Positions 25,662 through 40,600 of a stretch of DNA of 64,000 nt are shown piece by piece. The translations under genes were made by a program, and so were the position numbers. The notes under the pieces were generated by a model. That model ran no database searches, was not told the origin of the DNA, and was given only the letters and a program-made list of their open reading frames with translations. The stretch spans positions 59,520,001 through 59,584,000 of the forward strand of contig CM034546.1 in NCBI GenBank assembly GCA_020055645.1, read 5' to 3'. The DNA is from Tomocerus qinae (Eukaryota; Arthropoda; Collembola; Entomobryomorpha; Tomoceridae). Positions within the stretch are counted from its first letter, which is position 1. Each line of letters starts with the position of its first letter.

Positions 25662-28600
25662 ATGCCTGTCTTTGCATTTACAAAGAACATTATTTTACAG
25701 TTTTCAATTATCTTCATTTCTAATTGTGTTTTCGCGCAAGAGACAGATAAAGGGACAAACAAAACTACACGACACTGTAGCACACTTTCCAAGGGAACAA
25801 CAAATTCAATAGATTGTGTAGCCTGGTTTGTATTTCAAGATTCCATATGGGATATAGGATGTGATAATATTACTGGGAAGTATATGAGGGTAACCTTACA
25901 GCGCAAAAGTCCCATTTCATCTTTTCAGGAGAAGTCCTTAATATGTGAATCAACCACACCGTTACAATTGGGTGTTGAATTTAAAGATGGTATAGCAATT
26001 CCCCCTTTCACTGAGGCTCGACAAGAAAGATGGGTTGAGGAGTATCACAACACGTCTTCTTATAAGTACCGGCTTCATATAATACTTCCAAATTCTGGAT
26101 TCAAAGACGAATTTGCTGAAAATGGCTTTCTTAGATATACAGTTTCATCAAGTTTAACGAAAGTTATAATGTATTTAGACTTTCTTAATCGTGAGCAAAA
26201 AAAATTACTTTTATAATTCTAAATATTATTATTTAATAATGCAAATCTAAATTTGACAGTAAAGATAATATTGTATTAACGCTTGATAAAATTTCAGATT
26301 ACCAAATTTACAACCTAGTCGGCTATATCCCGTACAAAATCCAAGGATATTCAGACGTCATACCGTGCCATTGGTATTTACTTAATGCTCTTAATGTTTC
26401 GGTCTCAATTGAACCTTCTGACGGACAGCCGGTACGATAATTATTTTGAAATTATTACCACAGATAGAGATTAACCCCGAATGTGGGCAATTGTTATTTT
26501 CATGGCCAAAACGTCCTCTAGGGTGGCGCATCGTATCTTAGGGTGGGGCTTGGGCTTTTTAATCAAACCGTCATACCAATGAACATTTTGATACAATAGC
26601 CTTAGACTGACAGTGCGAGAATTTATGCATGTTCTTGCATTTGCCGTCCCTAAGCAAAATTTCAGCGCAGGACACTAAGCACAAAGAAATCTTCCTCTCA
26701 AATTTATTATTATTTCAGCTTCACAACTCCTCTTTTGTAATAGAAAGACAATGGATCATAATAAGTGCATTTGCTCGACTCGAGTTCTCGTTGAAGTTAA
26801 TTAAGCCTATTGTAATGCAACATATCGTCTGCCTAACACTACTAAGTAACAAACCATTTTATCATGGCTGAGACAAAGTAACAAACCATTTTATCATGGC
26901 TGAGACAAAGTAACAAACCATTTTATCATGGCTGCGACAATGTAACAAACCTAACTCCTGATACATTGGTTTGTTACATTGTCGCGGTCATGATAAAATG
27001 GTTTGTTACTTTGTCTAAGCCATGATAAAATGGTTTGTTACTTTGTCTCAGCCATGATAAAATGGTTTGTTACTTTGTCTAAGCCATGATAAAATGGTTT
27101 GTTACTTTGTAGCAGTCATGATGAAATGGCTTGTTACGTTGTAATATTAGGCAGACGATATGATATGATCTAATGTCTTTCTAATACAAAAGCTAAAGTA
27201 ATAATAACTTTAAAAAAAGAATTCATATATGAATCTGAATGAATTTTGATGGCATTAAGGTAAAAAAAATCTTCAGTGTCTGTGAATAGTCTGCATTTTG
27301 CATGTCAATCTAAGAAATAGTATTAAGTTTTGGTTTTGAATCTTCGATAATTGAAAATGAATTGTATAGAAACCCATGAGTGTGTAGTTCATGTAGATAG
27401 TTATTATAGTACACATTGACTCAAGTAAAATACTTAGCATGCCACAATCTAGCAACTTATTCAGTTGACAGTTTAACATCTATTCAACTTATTTTACTTT
27501 GTTATAGCTACAACGTATTACTTATACCTCTGCTTTAATAGTGCTTTTAGCAGGGCAGGGTTTGTTGGTGTTGAATTACGTTGTGAAATATGACGGCTGA
27601 AAGTAATTAAATTTTGTTAGGGTTTTTCCAAACTTTAGTATATCCACAAAATACGACTATGGTAGGAGTTAACGACCCTATCATTGATGATATTCAGGGT
27701 ATCTATATGAGGTCTGTAAATGGCCAATTATTATGGCGCAGTGAAAGAAAGTCTCAATTGGGTCAATACTGGGGTAGCTACGAAGGCCCAATAAACCGCT
27801 GGGAAATGGCCCCAGTAGCGCTTATCGGCCTATTGCACGGTCCTTTGCAGGAAAATCTGATCAATTGCATCGCATCCATCCCCAACGATTTTTCAATATA
27901 TCTCCGACAGATTGAAAATTTCGTCCCCCATTGGCCCAACACATTTTTCAGCTTGGGGAGGTAAATAAAAGTAATTGCGGAAAAAGAACGAAAGAAAATT
28001 CCAAATGCTATTGTACGTAATTCAATAAAAATTGGTCAAGTTGATTAAATGCTAGATAGTCGCTCGTCCACCTCAAAAATAGTAAAAAAGCGTATAGGTA
28101 AAAATTTGAATTATATCTTCAGGCTGCCTGAAAATGCACATTGTGTGTTTTCAGTATATTATACCAATGAACTAAAAATGCAATTTACGTATTTTCGGCA
28201 CCAACTGAAATTTCAGATTACGTTTTTCGGCATTAACTGAAATTTTAGATTGCGTATTTCCAGTGATGTCAGTCTAAGATGTATTATTGTGTTTTCGATG
28301 CCTTAAGGGATACTGTGCTACATAATATTACAACATGCATAGTTTCAGTGTAACGTAAATTTCTTTTAATAGGATGTGTTGCGTATTCATGACAGCAACC
28401 TACACGAATTTTACGATCCATTGGCTGGAGTTTCATTTCAACCGAACTTTCCCAATGGTACTGCTCATATCAACGGTATCTACAAATACAGATGTCATTT
28501 CCGAATATATGATAATATGACAGATGACTTATATATTCGCTTAGCGGAAATAATTGGTAATTGAAACTCACTAGGATATTTTATTTATCAAAATCAATTA

Positions 28601-31600
28601 TTAACTAATCTTTTTCTATTTAAGGGTTTGATTTTATACGAAATAGTACCAATAAAGAAATGCGGGAAACATTGACTCTTAAACACAAAGGTAAGGCCTG
28701 GAAGTAGAGCTTATCTGCGTTATAAAATTTGGATTAGTTATCTACATATAAATAGAGGGACAGTCCCAACGTTACTCGTGTTTGGAAATGGTTAAAAGTT
28801 TGATTGTAATATAATTTATTCGTTCTATTTATGCTTTAAGCTGTAGATTCATTGTTTCAATTCAATAAATCGATGATGGACTGGAGTACAGAGTTTTTGA
28901 TCCAAATTAAAGGTAAAGGTCCTTATCTTTTATATAGAGTACATCACGAGTAAATGACAAATTGGTTCCCCATGTTGAGTTTTGGTACAAGAGTCAGGGT
29001 TACTGTCACACCTGTTAAATGTTGGATCGCCAACAGGGACAGTTGAAAAAAGCCTCAAACTAAATTAATGACACTTTAATACATATAATAGCATTTAACT
29101 AATGCCACTAATATTCATTGTGTCATTTAATTAACGACAATTTAATATCTATAATAGGATTTAATTAACGACACTTTGAGTATCAAAGTCTAAGTTGATA
29201 TCCATAATATAAATATCAAAAATTGATATCTGTAATAGCATTTAATTAATGACACTTGAACATTTTTAAGAAGGATACGATTTAAGTATGGGCTACTTTA
29301 TATTTTTGAAGATATATACTATTTAAGTATTGGTATTTTTATATTAACGATAATATTTGTTTTATTACACTTCGTTATTAAGTCGTAAAAGTATTTAAAT
29401 GAAAATAATTTTATTCAGTCCAAAATAATATTTAATTGATAATAATATTCAAAGACGATATTGAGAAGAGGGCCTTATGGGCTCGAAATCCTCGGGGAGG
29501 GCCGGAAATCCACGAAAAAGATAATTTATTTGTCAAAATAGCAAAAAGTTTATCTGCCATTTTTGAATCATTTTCCTCAAAATATGTCAAAACTTTTCGC
29601 GCTACGCGTAAATATGGATGACTCAAATATATATATGGAATTTACCCCCTCCGAAACTAAGCTTTGTTTACGTGCTTGATAACATCATGTGGAGAATAAT
29701 AATAATAAATTATTCATTGATAACTGGTTCGAAAAAACCCCGAACCTAGTTTAGTTTAGGTTAGTTCGGTTTAGTTGTTGAATGAAAAATTTTCTGCCCT
29801 TTTCGGTTCGCGATCCAACAATTCGTAAATGTGGTACCTTTAGTGGAGTGGTAACATTATATTATATGTTACAGGAAATTTGAACAGACTGAATATTTGC
29901 AAGCCTAGGATATGTGTAAAGTGAAAAACCTATAAATTTAGATTTTTAGTCTGATTTAAATCAATGAAACTTGCATCAAAGTACATTTGGCAGTCAACGA
30001 ATTAAGTTAGGTTCATTAAAAATCAAAATTTTTGTTTTTCACTTTAGATATACCCTAGGCATTTTGCACATGTCTAGTTTTCACAAATTTCTGGTAACAT
30101 AAATAATATCTTAAATTTGTGGTATCGTAAGGGACGCGGTGCTATATGTACAACATGGTTTTAGTGTAACGTTTATCCCGTGGTTAGATAATACTTATTA
30201 TATCATTGTACTAACTTTAGTATATCAATTACTTTGTTTGGGATACGATTTTTTAGATTTTCAAACGTTTCCAGATACTGAAAATGTGTATTTCAATGTT
30301 CATAATGGTACTTATTTTAACATTTACACTGGGAGTATTCATCGTTATGAGGCCATTGAACTTTCATGTAACAGTACATCAACCAATTTATCTATGCTGC
30401 TGGATGAGAGGGAAAATGGTGGAAGTTATAAACGTTTGCAGTAAGTTAAAATAATTTTGCTGTCGATATCATACATTTCTATTTTTAACTTTCCTCTACC
30501 ACTAATTCTATTTTAGCCAATAAAACTAAAATTTTATGAAAGCCTATATTATACATCAAAAAAGTTTAAAATTTTTAACTGACACCTGCAACAATTTAAA
30601 CTGATTGTGATTACCAGAGAGAGATGAAGGTCCAGTTTTAGAACCCCCCAATAGCTTTGAAATGAAAGCGCGAAAAAGGAGAATATTGATCACATGATTT
30701 TATTGACCAACTTGGGGAAATGTAGATATATTCATAGTTAAATTATGGTTAATTAAGTCGATTCGACACTTCGAATCTTATCGTAATTTTAAAGAAAATA
30801 GGTTTAAAGGAAAAAAGTCTATAAATATTCCACAGCATTGAGTATTGCACTGCCCCTAAATTAACAATTAAATTAGAGATTAATAATACTAGCCATATTA
30901 GAATTAAGGTAGTTTTATTATAATTTATGTACCTATCCCAATAGGTCTCCAACAACAGGCTCTTCTCTACTGCGGGCAGAGCGCCTGGATCCTCTAGCTG
31001 CTGAGCCTCTTGATTTAGGAGGACGCCCGCGGGGTCTCTTGGCGACTACGCGCGGTCTGGGCGGGGGCGGAGTAGGAGGATCCGCCTCTCGGTTGTCATG
31101 TTCCCGATGTATGTACATCGGGTCTTGATACAGTGGAGGATTTACGGGGCTTGGAGGAGGTGGTGGTTCACCTCCGCCCTCTTCTTCATTTTCCCCAGCT
31201 TCGCAATCCTCCCAACACCTATTCTCTTCATTAGGGGGGTCAGGTCGACAGGGAAAGGCCCTGTGAATAGCTCCTCCCCATTTCCAAAGGGCGAAAAGTG
31301 CCGCCGCCGCTGCTCCAATTATCCCTAAAGCTAGAGCAATTTGAGATCCTGCAATGCAAAATGAGAATATGGATGGATGAAATTCTATAACTTAAATTAT
31401 AATATGTAGTATAGCTACTTAATGTTTGTCTTTGTGCACTTTGTTATTCTGAGAGGCTAAATTGCTAAAAAGTGTTACTTTAAAAGCTAAGCTACCTGTT
31501 AGTAGCAGTTATTTTACAGATTCTATAGCAAATTGAACTACTAGCAAATAACAATTCAGAAATCAGTACACGCAAATTTACGAAAACAGTGCACATTTTT

Positions 31601-34600
31601 ATGGACTGACATTACAATCTGGTAATGAAAAATTACCAATGGCCATTTCTGCTGCACTCGTAGTTGTCACCAACCGCTCCGATGTCGACAAATGAGCCTC
31701 GGTGGTCGACGTAAGTGGACATGGGGGTATTCTGCCATATTCATATGGCACACAATTGCCGTCCAGCCACACACAAAGCTCCTCCAAACAGCGGCCGCAG
31801 GAAATGTGTTTGCCGCAATCTAAAAAATCAGTAAAGTTTTAATAGAGCTTTGATATTTTCTAATTTTTTGGACATTATTTGAATTTGTTTCTTCTTCAGG
31901 TCATCAATAAGTCCTATCACGTTACGTTCAAGTTTGTGTTACATTTTACATTACACCTGTTTTGTTTTCTCCTGTCTCCTCTATAGTGTACCAACAACCA
32001 ACTGCTTACTATACAATCATACATACAAAATAAATATTATACGCATCCATTCATAGATCTAAATACTCGGTACATAGAAAAGGGAAATCTGAGACATTAC
32101 AATCTAGTCTATGAATGTGGCTATGTGTGGACTATGTGTTTGATTGAGATTGAAGTTTGCATACAATAATGCTGATAATTCCAAGGCGTTATTTAAAAAT
32201 GTTTTATGATCAGATTTTGAAGATTAATAAAATAGGATAATATAGACCCTGATTGTGTTTCTTCGCCGTTCGTGATTGCATTTTGTCACCTGAATCTCAA
32301 GAACTACCTCATACCCTACAATCGAAGTCATTTAGTTCACCATACTTTAAAATGCACGCTTTTTATGAAAAAAGTTAAACTTCGGGATTTGAATTTAATT
32401 GGAATAATACGATTTACAAAATGTGTTGGGTTCTTACCTGACATTCTGCAGCACTTAAATAATTTGTGGTGAACTCGTCTTCATCCACCTGTACAAATTA
32501 GCAATTTTAAATTTTGCGCTGTTGGTGAGTGCTGTTCTGGATGGGAGTGAAGCAGCCGTAGGCACTTAATGCAGTGCATCTGTCCTTCTGCATGGCTGTG
32601 CCCTTTCCCTGAGCCCTTGAAGGACTCATTTAACGGTCGCTTGGCTTTTCCTAGAAGGAGGGAAATTGTCAACGACCGCTTGGCTTGGCTTCATTTTATT
32701 TTTGGTGCTGTATATTGTATGACAATAAAGCACTTTCAAATAAACTGCAGCAAGGTGAAGTACTACAGCTCTACACGGAACATGGAATTGTGGTAAATTT
32801 AATTGTTTTGTTTAATTCCATTTAATATTATAATATTAATAATTCTATTGATTTCCAAAACGCATTTTAAGGGGGGTAGAATTTAATGAAGCAAATACCG
32901 TTAATAGCACTAATGAAAAGGAATGAATAATGGGATGAATACTAAATATCATTGCAAGATCATTCGCATAAACATGAAGTCTTCAGTAAAATAAACGTTT
33001 ATTGTCTTAAAACGTACATTTTCGTATATCGGTTCTGGGTTTACGAATACTATTCCTTCCAACTATGACAATGTATAACTAGTAAGATTTCCTTTAAAGT
33101 TTTAATCCACAAGATTACTTCCAATAGAGATTTTGATTTTTTAGTATTCATCCCATTATTCATTCCGTTTCATTAGTGCATAGTATTTGCTATTAACGGT
33201 ATTCGCTTTATTAAATTCTACCCTTTAAAATGCATTTTGGAAATCATATAGATTTATGAAAATGAAATCTGCAATTTTATTAACTAGCGGCAATCAGAGA
33301 GAGGTAAAAGTGTAGTCAAAAGTTGAACCACTATCACAACTGATGATTTGAACAGTAACATTTTTGAATTTGTTTCGTGCAAAATACCGTATTAATCGAT
33401 TTAGTTCCCCAGGGAAGTCCCATTTGGACCATTTTTTATCCAAAAAATATTCTTATAGTTCCCTACATGGTAAAATTATTATGATACGAGTAAAGCTATA
33501 TTTATAATGGCTATTCTAATTTAAAAATTTCAATGGCAAATGTTTGTATTATTTCAAAGCAAACTTAAAATTGTTAATATAGCGACTGAGCACATTACTA
33601 GGAATTTAAATTTCAACGTCGTCGTCAGACGATAGAGATACGTCCGATTATCGTGAATACTTAGCCGAGATACATAAACGACACATGAAATTAGGTTTCT
33701 GTGCTCTACTTTCTCTAAAATATTTGTAATCATGATTTATATTTGAATGTTCATTATGAAGTTTTAAAGTATGTTATAAAGTTATTTATGGCAGTAATAA
33801 CATTAAATAACAATCATAAATGGTAATCTCTTATATTATAAACACAGAAAAGAGATAACGCAATAAATTTACCAATCTATCTATGTATGTATGTCTGGTA
33901 GGAGAGCTTAGGAACCTGCATACATTACGTAACGCAAGTGCTGACTGTAACACTTTTGGATTCCACCTCCTCCTCCCTCAACAAATGCGCGCATAATATA
34001 TGCAGGTTTCATTAAAACCAACATGCTTATGCTCACTTCCTCTTAACCACCGAAATGAGTTGTTTCATAAATTATTGTAACATCAAAACAATAATAGACA
34101 TTTACATAAATTGATTATTGGTGATTGAATGGAAATGATTAGCTAAAGGGGACATTTTGTAATGATCGTAATGTGTGTATCAATTACCAATTCAAAACTT
34201 CTAATCCAAATTCTGCTACATCGACAAATTATTTTATATTTTTTAGCATGTTTTCTACAGTAGAGTTGGTGTTACTTTTACTGCTCCCCTTGATTTCTTT
34301 GTGCCATGCAGGTTGCACATTTTTTGTAGAATTAAATAACAGTCTGTAGTATTGATTAACATAACCTCCACCCCACATGACCCCACCTTAGCTGGGTTCA
34401 CTAGTATAATAATATGGTTCTAATGCCTTTACTTTAGGATTTTAGGGTAGGGAACTATTTCGATATGGTGAACTAAACATTTGGACGGCCATATTTTTCC
34501 AAATTTATTTATTTAGTTCCCCAACTGGGAAATTATTGCGAAATGGGAACTAAAACGATTAATACGGTAATAATAATAATACACCGGTTATTTTACAAGT

Positions 34601-37600
34601 GATTTTAATGTAACACTACATACAGAGCATGCTGAAGAAATTTGAGAAATAGTAGGTCATACTTAACCATATTTATTTTTTCAAACGTCTGGTGTCATTG
34701 TTGATGGATGTATTACATATACGCTTGTGAAGCAATTGATACATTAGCATTGAATGATGAATTAATTATAATGAATTATCATTTACATATAGTGATGAAA
34801 TATATTTGTTATGATGTAAGCTGTTCTGGTTGTTAAAGTGAACGAAAGTGTTAAGTGTGATAATAGTGAATAGGCGAACGTCTTAAATGTGGTGAGTATT
34901 AAATTGTGAGTGTATTACATTGTGTGTGTATTACATTGTAGGTGTATGAAATTACTGTGTATTAAACTGTTGGGTATAATAAATTACGGTGTATTAAATT
35001 GTGGTTGTAATTAATTACGGTGTATTTAATTCTGGGTGTATTACATTACGGTCTATTAAATTGTGGGTGTATTAAATTGTGAGTGTATTAAATTGTGGGT
35101 GTATTAAATTGTGAGTGTATTAAATTGTGGGTGTATTAAATTGTGTGTGTATAACATTGTGGGTGTTAAATGTGGGTGTATTAAATTGTGTGTGTATAAC
35201 ATTGTGGGTGTTAAATGTGGGTGTATTAAATTGTGGGTGTATTAATATGTGAGTGTTAAATGTGGGTGTATTAAATTGTGGTGATTTAAATTGTGAGCGA
35301 GTGTTAAAGTAGAAAGTGAGAGAAAAGGTTGAATTCATGCACAATTGTTACAATCATGAAAATTGTATTATTTAATCGTGTCTATTATAGTAGTTCAAGA
35401 ACTGCGCATATTTACTGTTAAAATGAAAGTTACCATGTGGTGAGAGTATGTGACAATTTTAAACTTGTGTGTGACAGTGTGACAGTGTGTAATTGTGCCG
35501 TTTTATTTTTCTTCCAGTGATTGTTATGCTTACTTGGCCGTGTCTAAGCAGCTCATTCGGGTCTGCGTCGGCTGCCAACACTGCAGGAAAACTGTCTTGG
35601 GACATAACGTCCTGTGTAAGAGCACTCACAGATGTAATGGTGAGAAGTCTCGGACAGTTACAACGATTTCAACTACGGGCGTGCCGAATGCGAGCTCGTC
35701 CGGAAAGAACAGAACTCTGCCCGATTTTCCAACGGCAGCTGGGGACTTAAGGTAATTTGACTACACTTGCTAAATACTCGTTTTAAAATGGTCATATATC
35801 ATGTAAAAATGTTAACATTTTTATTTTTAGCGATGTGTCCAGTGAGGAGTCTTTGGCGTCTACAAAAAGGGAAGACGAGTACGAAGATATCTCGGAAGAC
35901 GAACTTCCAATAAGTGTAAGGTACCGCCGGCAGCCTCCCCTCCTCCAGGCCTCGCCTCAATTAGATTGCAGCTGCCACCGAAGTCAAAAAGGGTGATGGC
36001 CGATACCGATTGGGAAAGGTAAATTTTTACAAAATGGATATATAGATTTATGGTGAAAAACATAACTGGTAGTATACACTCCAAAAATTTTTTTTAGCGA
36101 TTCGGAGGATTGGGACACATCGGCGAGGGCAGCAAACAGTTCTTGTCGCAGCAGCAGTGGGAATCAGCGGGTGCCGTTCCGACGTCCTTCCAAAACTTCC
36201 AAGTCCGAATATAACTTTATGTTAAACAATGAAAGGTATAAATGGATATGATTTTGTATGATATGATAGGCGTATTTCGTCAGAACGAGATGTGGAACCG
36301 ATTGGATTGCACCACGCGATGAAGGAGGAAGAACCGGACACTGAAGATTGTGTGGATTTAGATAACCTAACTGATTATTACTCGTAAGCATTTTTCATTA
36401 TTTTTTGTTAATTTAAGAAAAGGATAATTGAGAGAGATACATGTTAAACATAGATCCGAAAAAGAGGAAGAGGAGAGTGAGTGGATATTGTCGCAGGCAG
36501 AGGAAGCTGATTCGGAAAGCGAGGCGAGTTCCAAAGAGCTGTCCATTCTGACTGAAGGAACGACAATAAAGGTATTTAGATTATACTAATAATCACATGC
36601 ATGATCTGATATTCAAATAACTTTTTATATTAAATAAATATTTGTGTTTTAGTCGCTGCCACCCTACCGCAAAAAGGCGCTGTATATCCAGGCCCGAAAT
36701 AGGAAATGGCGATCTCAAAGCAAACGAGGCGGAAAGAAGAAAAGGGGATATTCGCAACGATTAAAGGGGGAAGGAAAGGGCAAAGTCCGGCCTACTAGTT
36801 TTTCGGACGATGACGATTCACACAAGCTGTATAGCAAGGATCCAAGATGTAATCATAAAATAACAAAGAAATAAATATATTGTGCTTATATTTTCTTCAA
36901 TCCTATTATTATATACTACATCTATACTTATTTATTGGTTTAATACACTTATATGCTTATAATGAATACAATCATTGTTTATGAAATCGGATATCGGCTT
37001 GGACGATGTGATGATTCATCACCTTTCTTCTTCAACAACACATCTCGCCATTTTGACTGTGACAACTTCTTTGTGCAGTTTACTACTTCACTTTGGCTAA
37101 GACATTTACGTTTATAATTCGATAATAATAATAATAATAATTCGACATAATTATAATTAATAATAACAATAATTCGAAATTTTTAAACATGAAATTGTTT
37201 ATAATGCTGTGCTGCATTTCAGCAGCAGCGGCTAGCTGCAAAGATTATACTTCTTGCTCAGTGTGCACGCAAAGTGCAGGCTGCAAATGGTTTTTGCTCA
37301 TGAATTCCAACGGAATTTGTGCAACACAACGAAGGATGGATTGGCACGTTCGCAGAGTTATTACAGTGGAAGTTAAATGTCCCGGTAATTGATAATTAAC
37401 TATTCAATTTTATTATGGTGCAATACTTTTGATTCAAACTGTGTGTATAAACCTTTTATAAATTGTTTATACAAATTTTAGGAAACAAAACAGATCTATT
37501 CGGGCCACACCCAATTTTGAATTGTAGAGTAACTTTATTCCTATTAATTAGTGTGATAAACCGTATTGACATATTTTTGTGATTGTTTTTCCTAGCCGGC

Positions 37601-40600
37601 ACGACTACGACAACTCTTGCTCCATGGACACATCCTCCAAAGACTACCTTAGCACCTTCAACTACTCCGAGATCCACCACACCGGCCGTCGACATGACAA
37701 CAACTACTACACCAGTTCCTCTTTCAATCACTAGAAAACCGAGGCCGAGAAATCCTCCGACGACCACCACGGCTTCACCTCCTCCATCCACCATGAAGAC
37801 CGTTTCTGTGACAACCACAACTCCAAATCCTCCGACGACCACCACGGCTTCACCTCCTCCATCCACCATGAAGACCGTTTCTGTGACAACCACAACTCCA
37901 AATCCTCCGACTACCACCACGACTACTCCTCCGCCATCCACCATGAAGACCGTTTCTGTGACAACCACAACTCCATATCCTCCGACTACCACCACGACTG
38001 CTACAACCATGACTAATTCTCCGACATCTACTGCAACGACGATTTCTCTCACTACTCCGACATCCACCATAGCGACTACACAGAAACCAACACCTACCCT
38101 TTCCTTTCCTCCGGTTAATATCAGCACGACTACTCCACCGACATCAACTACTAGAAAACCGAAATCCACCACTACAGCTCCATGGAATACCCCTCGGTTG
38201 ACGACCACGACGGCTACTTCTCCGACTACTACCGCCATGACTGCTCCCCCGACTACCACAACCATGACTGATACTGCAACGACGATGTCTCTCACTACTC
38301 CGACATCCACCACGGCCACTACACTGAAACCACCAACTACCCTATCCTCTCCTCCGGGTAATATCACCACGACCACTCCTCCGACATCCACTACATCGAG
38401 CATTTCTACGACAACTCTATCTTCTACAAAGATAGATTCTCAGATTATTACTATGACAATGCCTCCCTCATCCATACTAAACACTAGTATTACTACCGAG
38501 GCTTCTTTAACCGAATACGACGTTGTAACAAACTACAACCCCCAGATGGGTAATAATACAGCAGATGCTTTATCTGAAAATGAATTTCTGACTACAATTT
38601 TTCCGGAAACGACAATTGTACCCCAGCAAGGTAATTAAGTAACATTTAAATCAATAATTTCTGTTATAGTTGTAATTTCATAGAAATGAAATTTCTTTTA
38701 CAGGATACATCCCGAGCCCGTTTAAGATTAATGACAGCTTGCGGTTTAAGATAATGTTGCTACGGAATTTGGTGAATTATATGTGTAAATCTTACAAATT
38801 GATACAATTGTATAAGAGGAATAAAAAATTGTCACCCAGCGCTAGAAGGCACTTTGCAAAGTATAACAAGGCTTCCCCCATTCGCACATTTAAATGCAAA
38901 ATGGTCGACAAGAAGGCTAATTTGAAAAATATAATAGAAAGCTTATGTGGCATAGATTATTTATTGACTTGCTATTTAGACAATGAGTCCCTAATGCCTT
39001 CAACTAAAAGCAAATTATATCAATGGAGAGATAAAAATTTTGTTCATGCCAGTGATGTCTGTCAATCATATATTTTCCCCCCAAAGTGTCAATAACTTTT
39101 CCACCTTGCTATGTTATATGAAATGTACTTATATTTGCTAATATGTTATTTAATCATGGGTTCCGCCCATGAACATGATTTTAAATTTAATTCAGTTGAA
39201 TGTTTCTCAGACGTTAGCCTCGTCAGTGTGATTGCGGTTAGTACTGTAATTATTGTAATACCGTAAGTAGTATCATTTTTAACATTATACCAGAAAATTT
39301 GTTTTTTCATACACTTTTTATTAAACCAATTTCTTATCTCCCAGACCGTAAATATTTAAAATTTGCTCAAGCTGACATGACAATCAACATGGAACGTTCC
39401 TTGGTACATTTGGTAAAACCCTTGAACTTGAATGATTATGATTTAGAAAATTACAGATCTATTTCTTGAATTCATGTCGATTGTGGTTTGAATGGGCCAT
39501 ATACTTATGCATATCAGGAATATTAATTATATAACGTATAAACTCCCAATGCTGGTTTTATGCTTTTATAGTGATAAATAAGTAATAAATGTTGGAATAT
39601 TTCTTAAAACTCAATTTTATTTCTTTTCAAAAATTTGTTTAGTCTACATCATCAGCAGAATGTTGTTGCTGGAAAAGCGTCGCCAAATTTTGTTTGTATT
39701 CCTCTGAACTTAAGGTGATGTCCTTAAAGGCGCTTCTAAAAGAAGAAGAAATTTAGTATGTACTTGCTGGTTATTTAAACATTCAAGATATGACGTAAAA
39801 CTTACAGAATCGCAGAGTGTAGATCTGCCATGGTGTTTAGACTGCGATAGTATTCTATCTCCGGGTCATACCCGGTATTGGTGTTTGGCTCCTTGCTGCA
39901 TAGGTAAAAATGAAATACCTGAATTTCATTTTTCCTATCGTTAAGAGAGGGTGGAAAATCAGTATCCGTCCAACCGGATTCTTTATAATGTTGGAACCTG
40001 TTATGATTTAAACTATTATTTTGAGTACTATTAGCCATAAGCATTATAGGTTTAGTTATACTTTACCAAAGTTTCGCCAGTTCGCCGATGGCGAACTTTA
40101 AAAATTTCAATTCATCTTGATATATGTCAAATTCCTGGTCAGTTAAGGTTGTCATTTTGCTACTTAGTATGAAAAGTGTGTAGTATGAAATATTGCTCTG
40201 TGAAGCAAGTTTTTATGTTCCACACGGGCGTGAAGATCTAACTTTGACAATACTATGACCATCTGGATTTTAACAGACTTTATAATTTAATGCAACGCAT
40301 ATATATTTATTGGTGGAGTATTTCGCTTAGTTTAGTTTCCTCCTCAATTAGCGTTTTTTCTACATTATAGTATGTAGGATGAAATACTGCTCTCTGAAAC
40401 AAGCATTTATTTTTCCCCCAAGGCCGTGACAATCTATGATTAGAATGACAATACTATGACCATCTGGATCTTAACAGATAATTTATTGGCAGAGTGTTTC
40501 GTTCACTTTCCTAATTTAAATGCATTTTCCTAAGATAATTAGCATACAATAGATGTATAAGGTTTGGCAAGGTCAATTTTATTGTAATGAATGTGGAATT

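Noticed and set aside
27621-27960. A 113-codon open stretch between AG and GT, plus strand, in a receptor intron
   Set aside because: It looks like an exon, but its entry and exit phases fit neither neighbour, while the exons at 26298-26431 and 28373-28556 join each other in phase and in homology (immunoglobulin-like). Treated as chance or an unrelated remnant.
29432-29640. Short open frames on both strands
   Set aside because: They lie in what looks like a decayed dispersed repeat, and no protein family is recognisable.
34249-34312. Signal-peptide-like start exon MFSTVELVLLLLLPLIS followed by a splice donor
   Set aside because: Attractive as a start for the gene at 35518, but the donor phase (1) does not match the required phase (2), and it lies inside a TIR element.
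35120-35344. Minus-strand 74-codon frame rich in FNTHxxIH
   Set aside because: Product of the GTGGGTGTATTAAATT minisatellite.
37456-38403. Long minus-strand open frame of 315 codons rich in Val and Gly
   Set aside because: Exact antisense of the Thr-rich (ACN codon) exon of the mucin-like gene; the composition explains the lack of stops.
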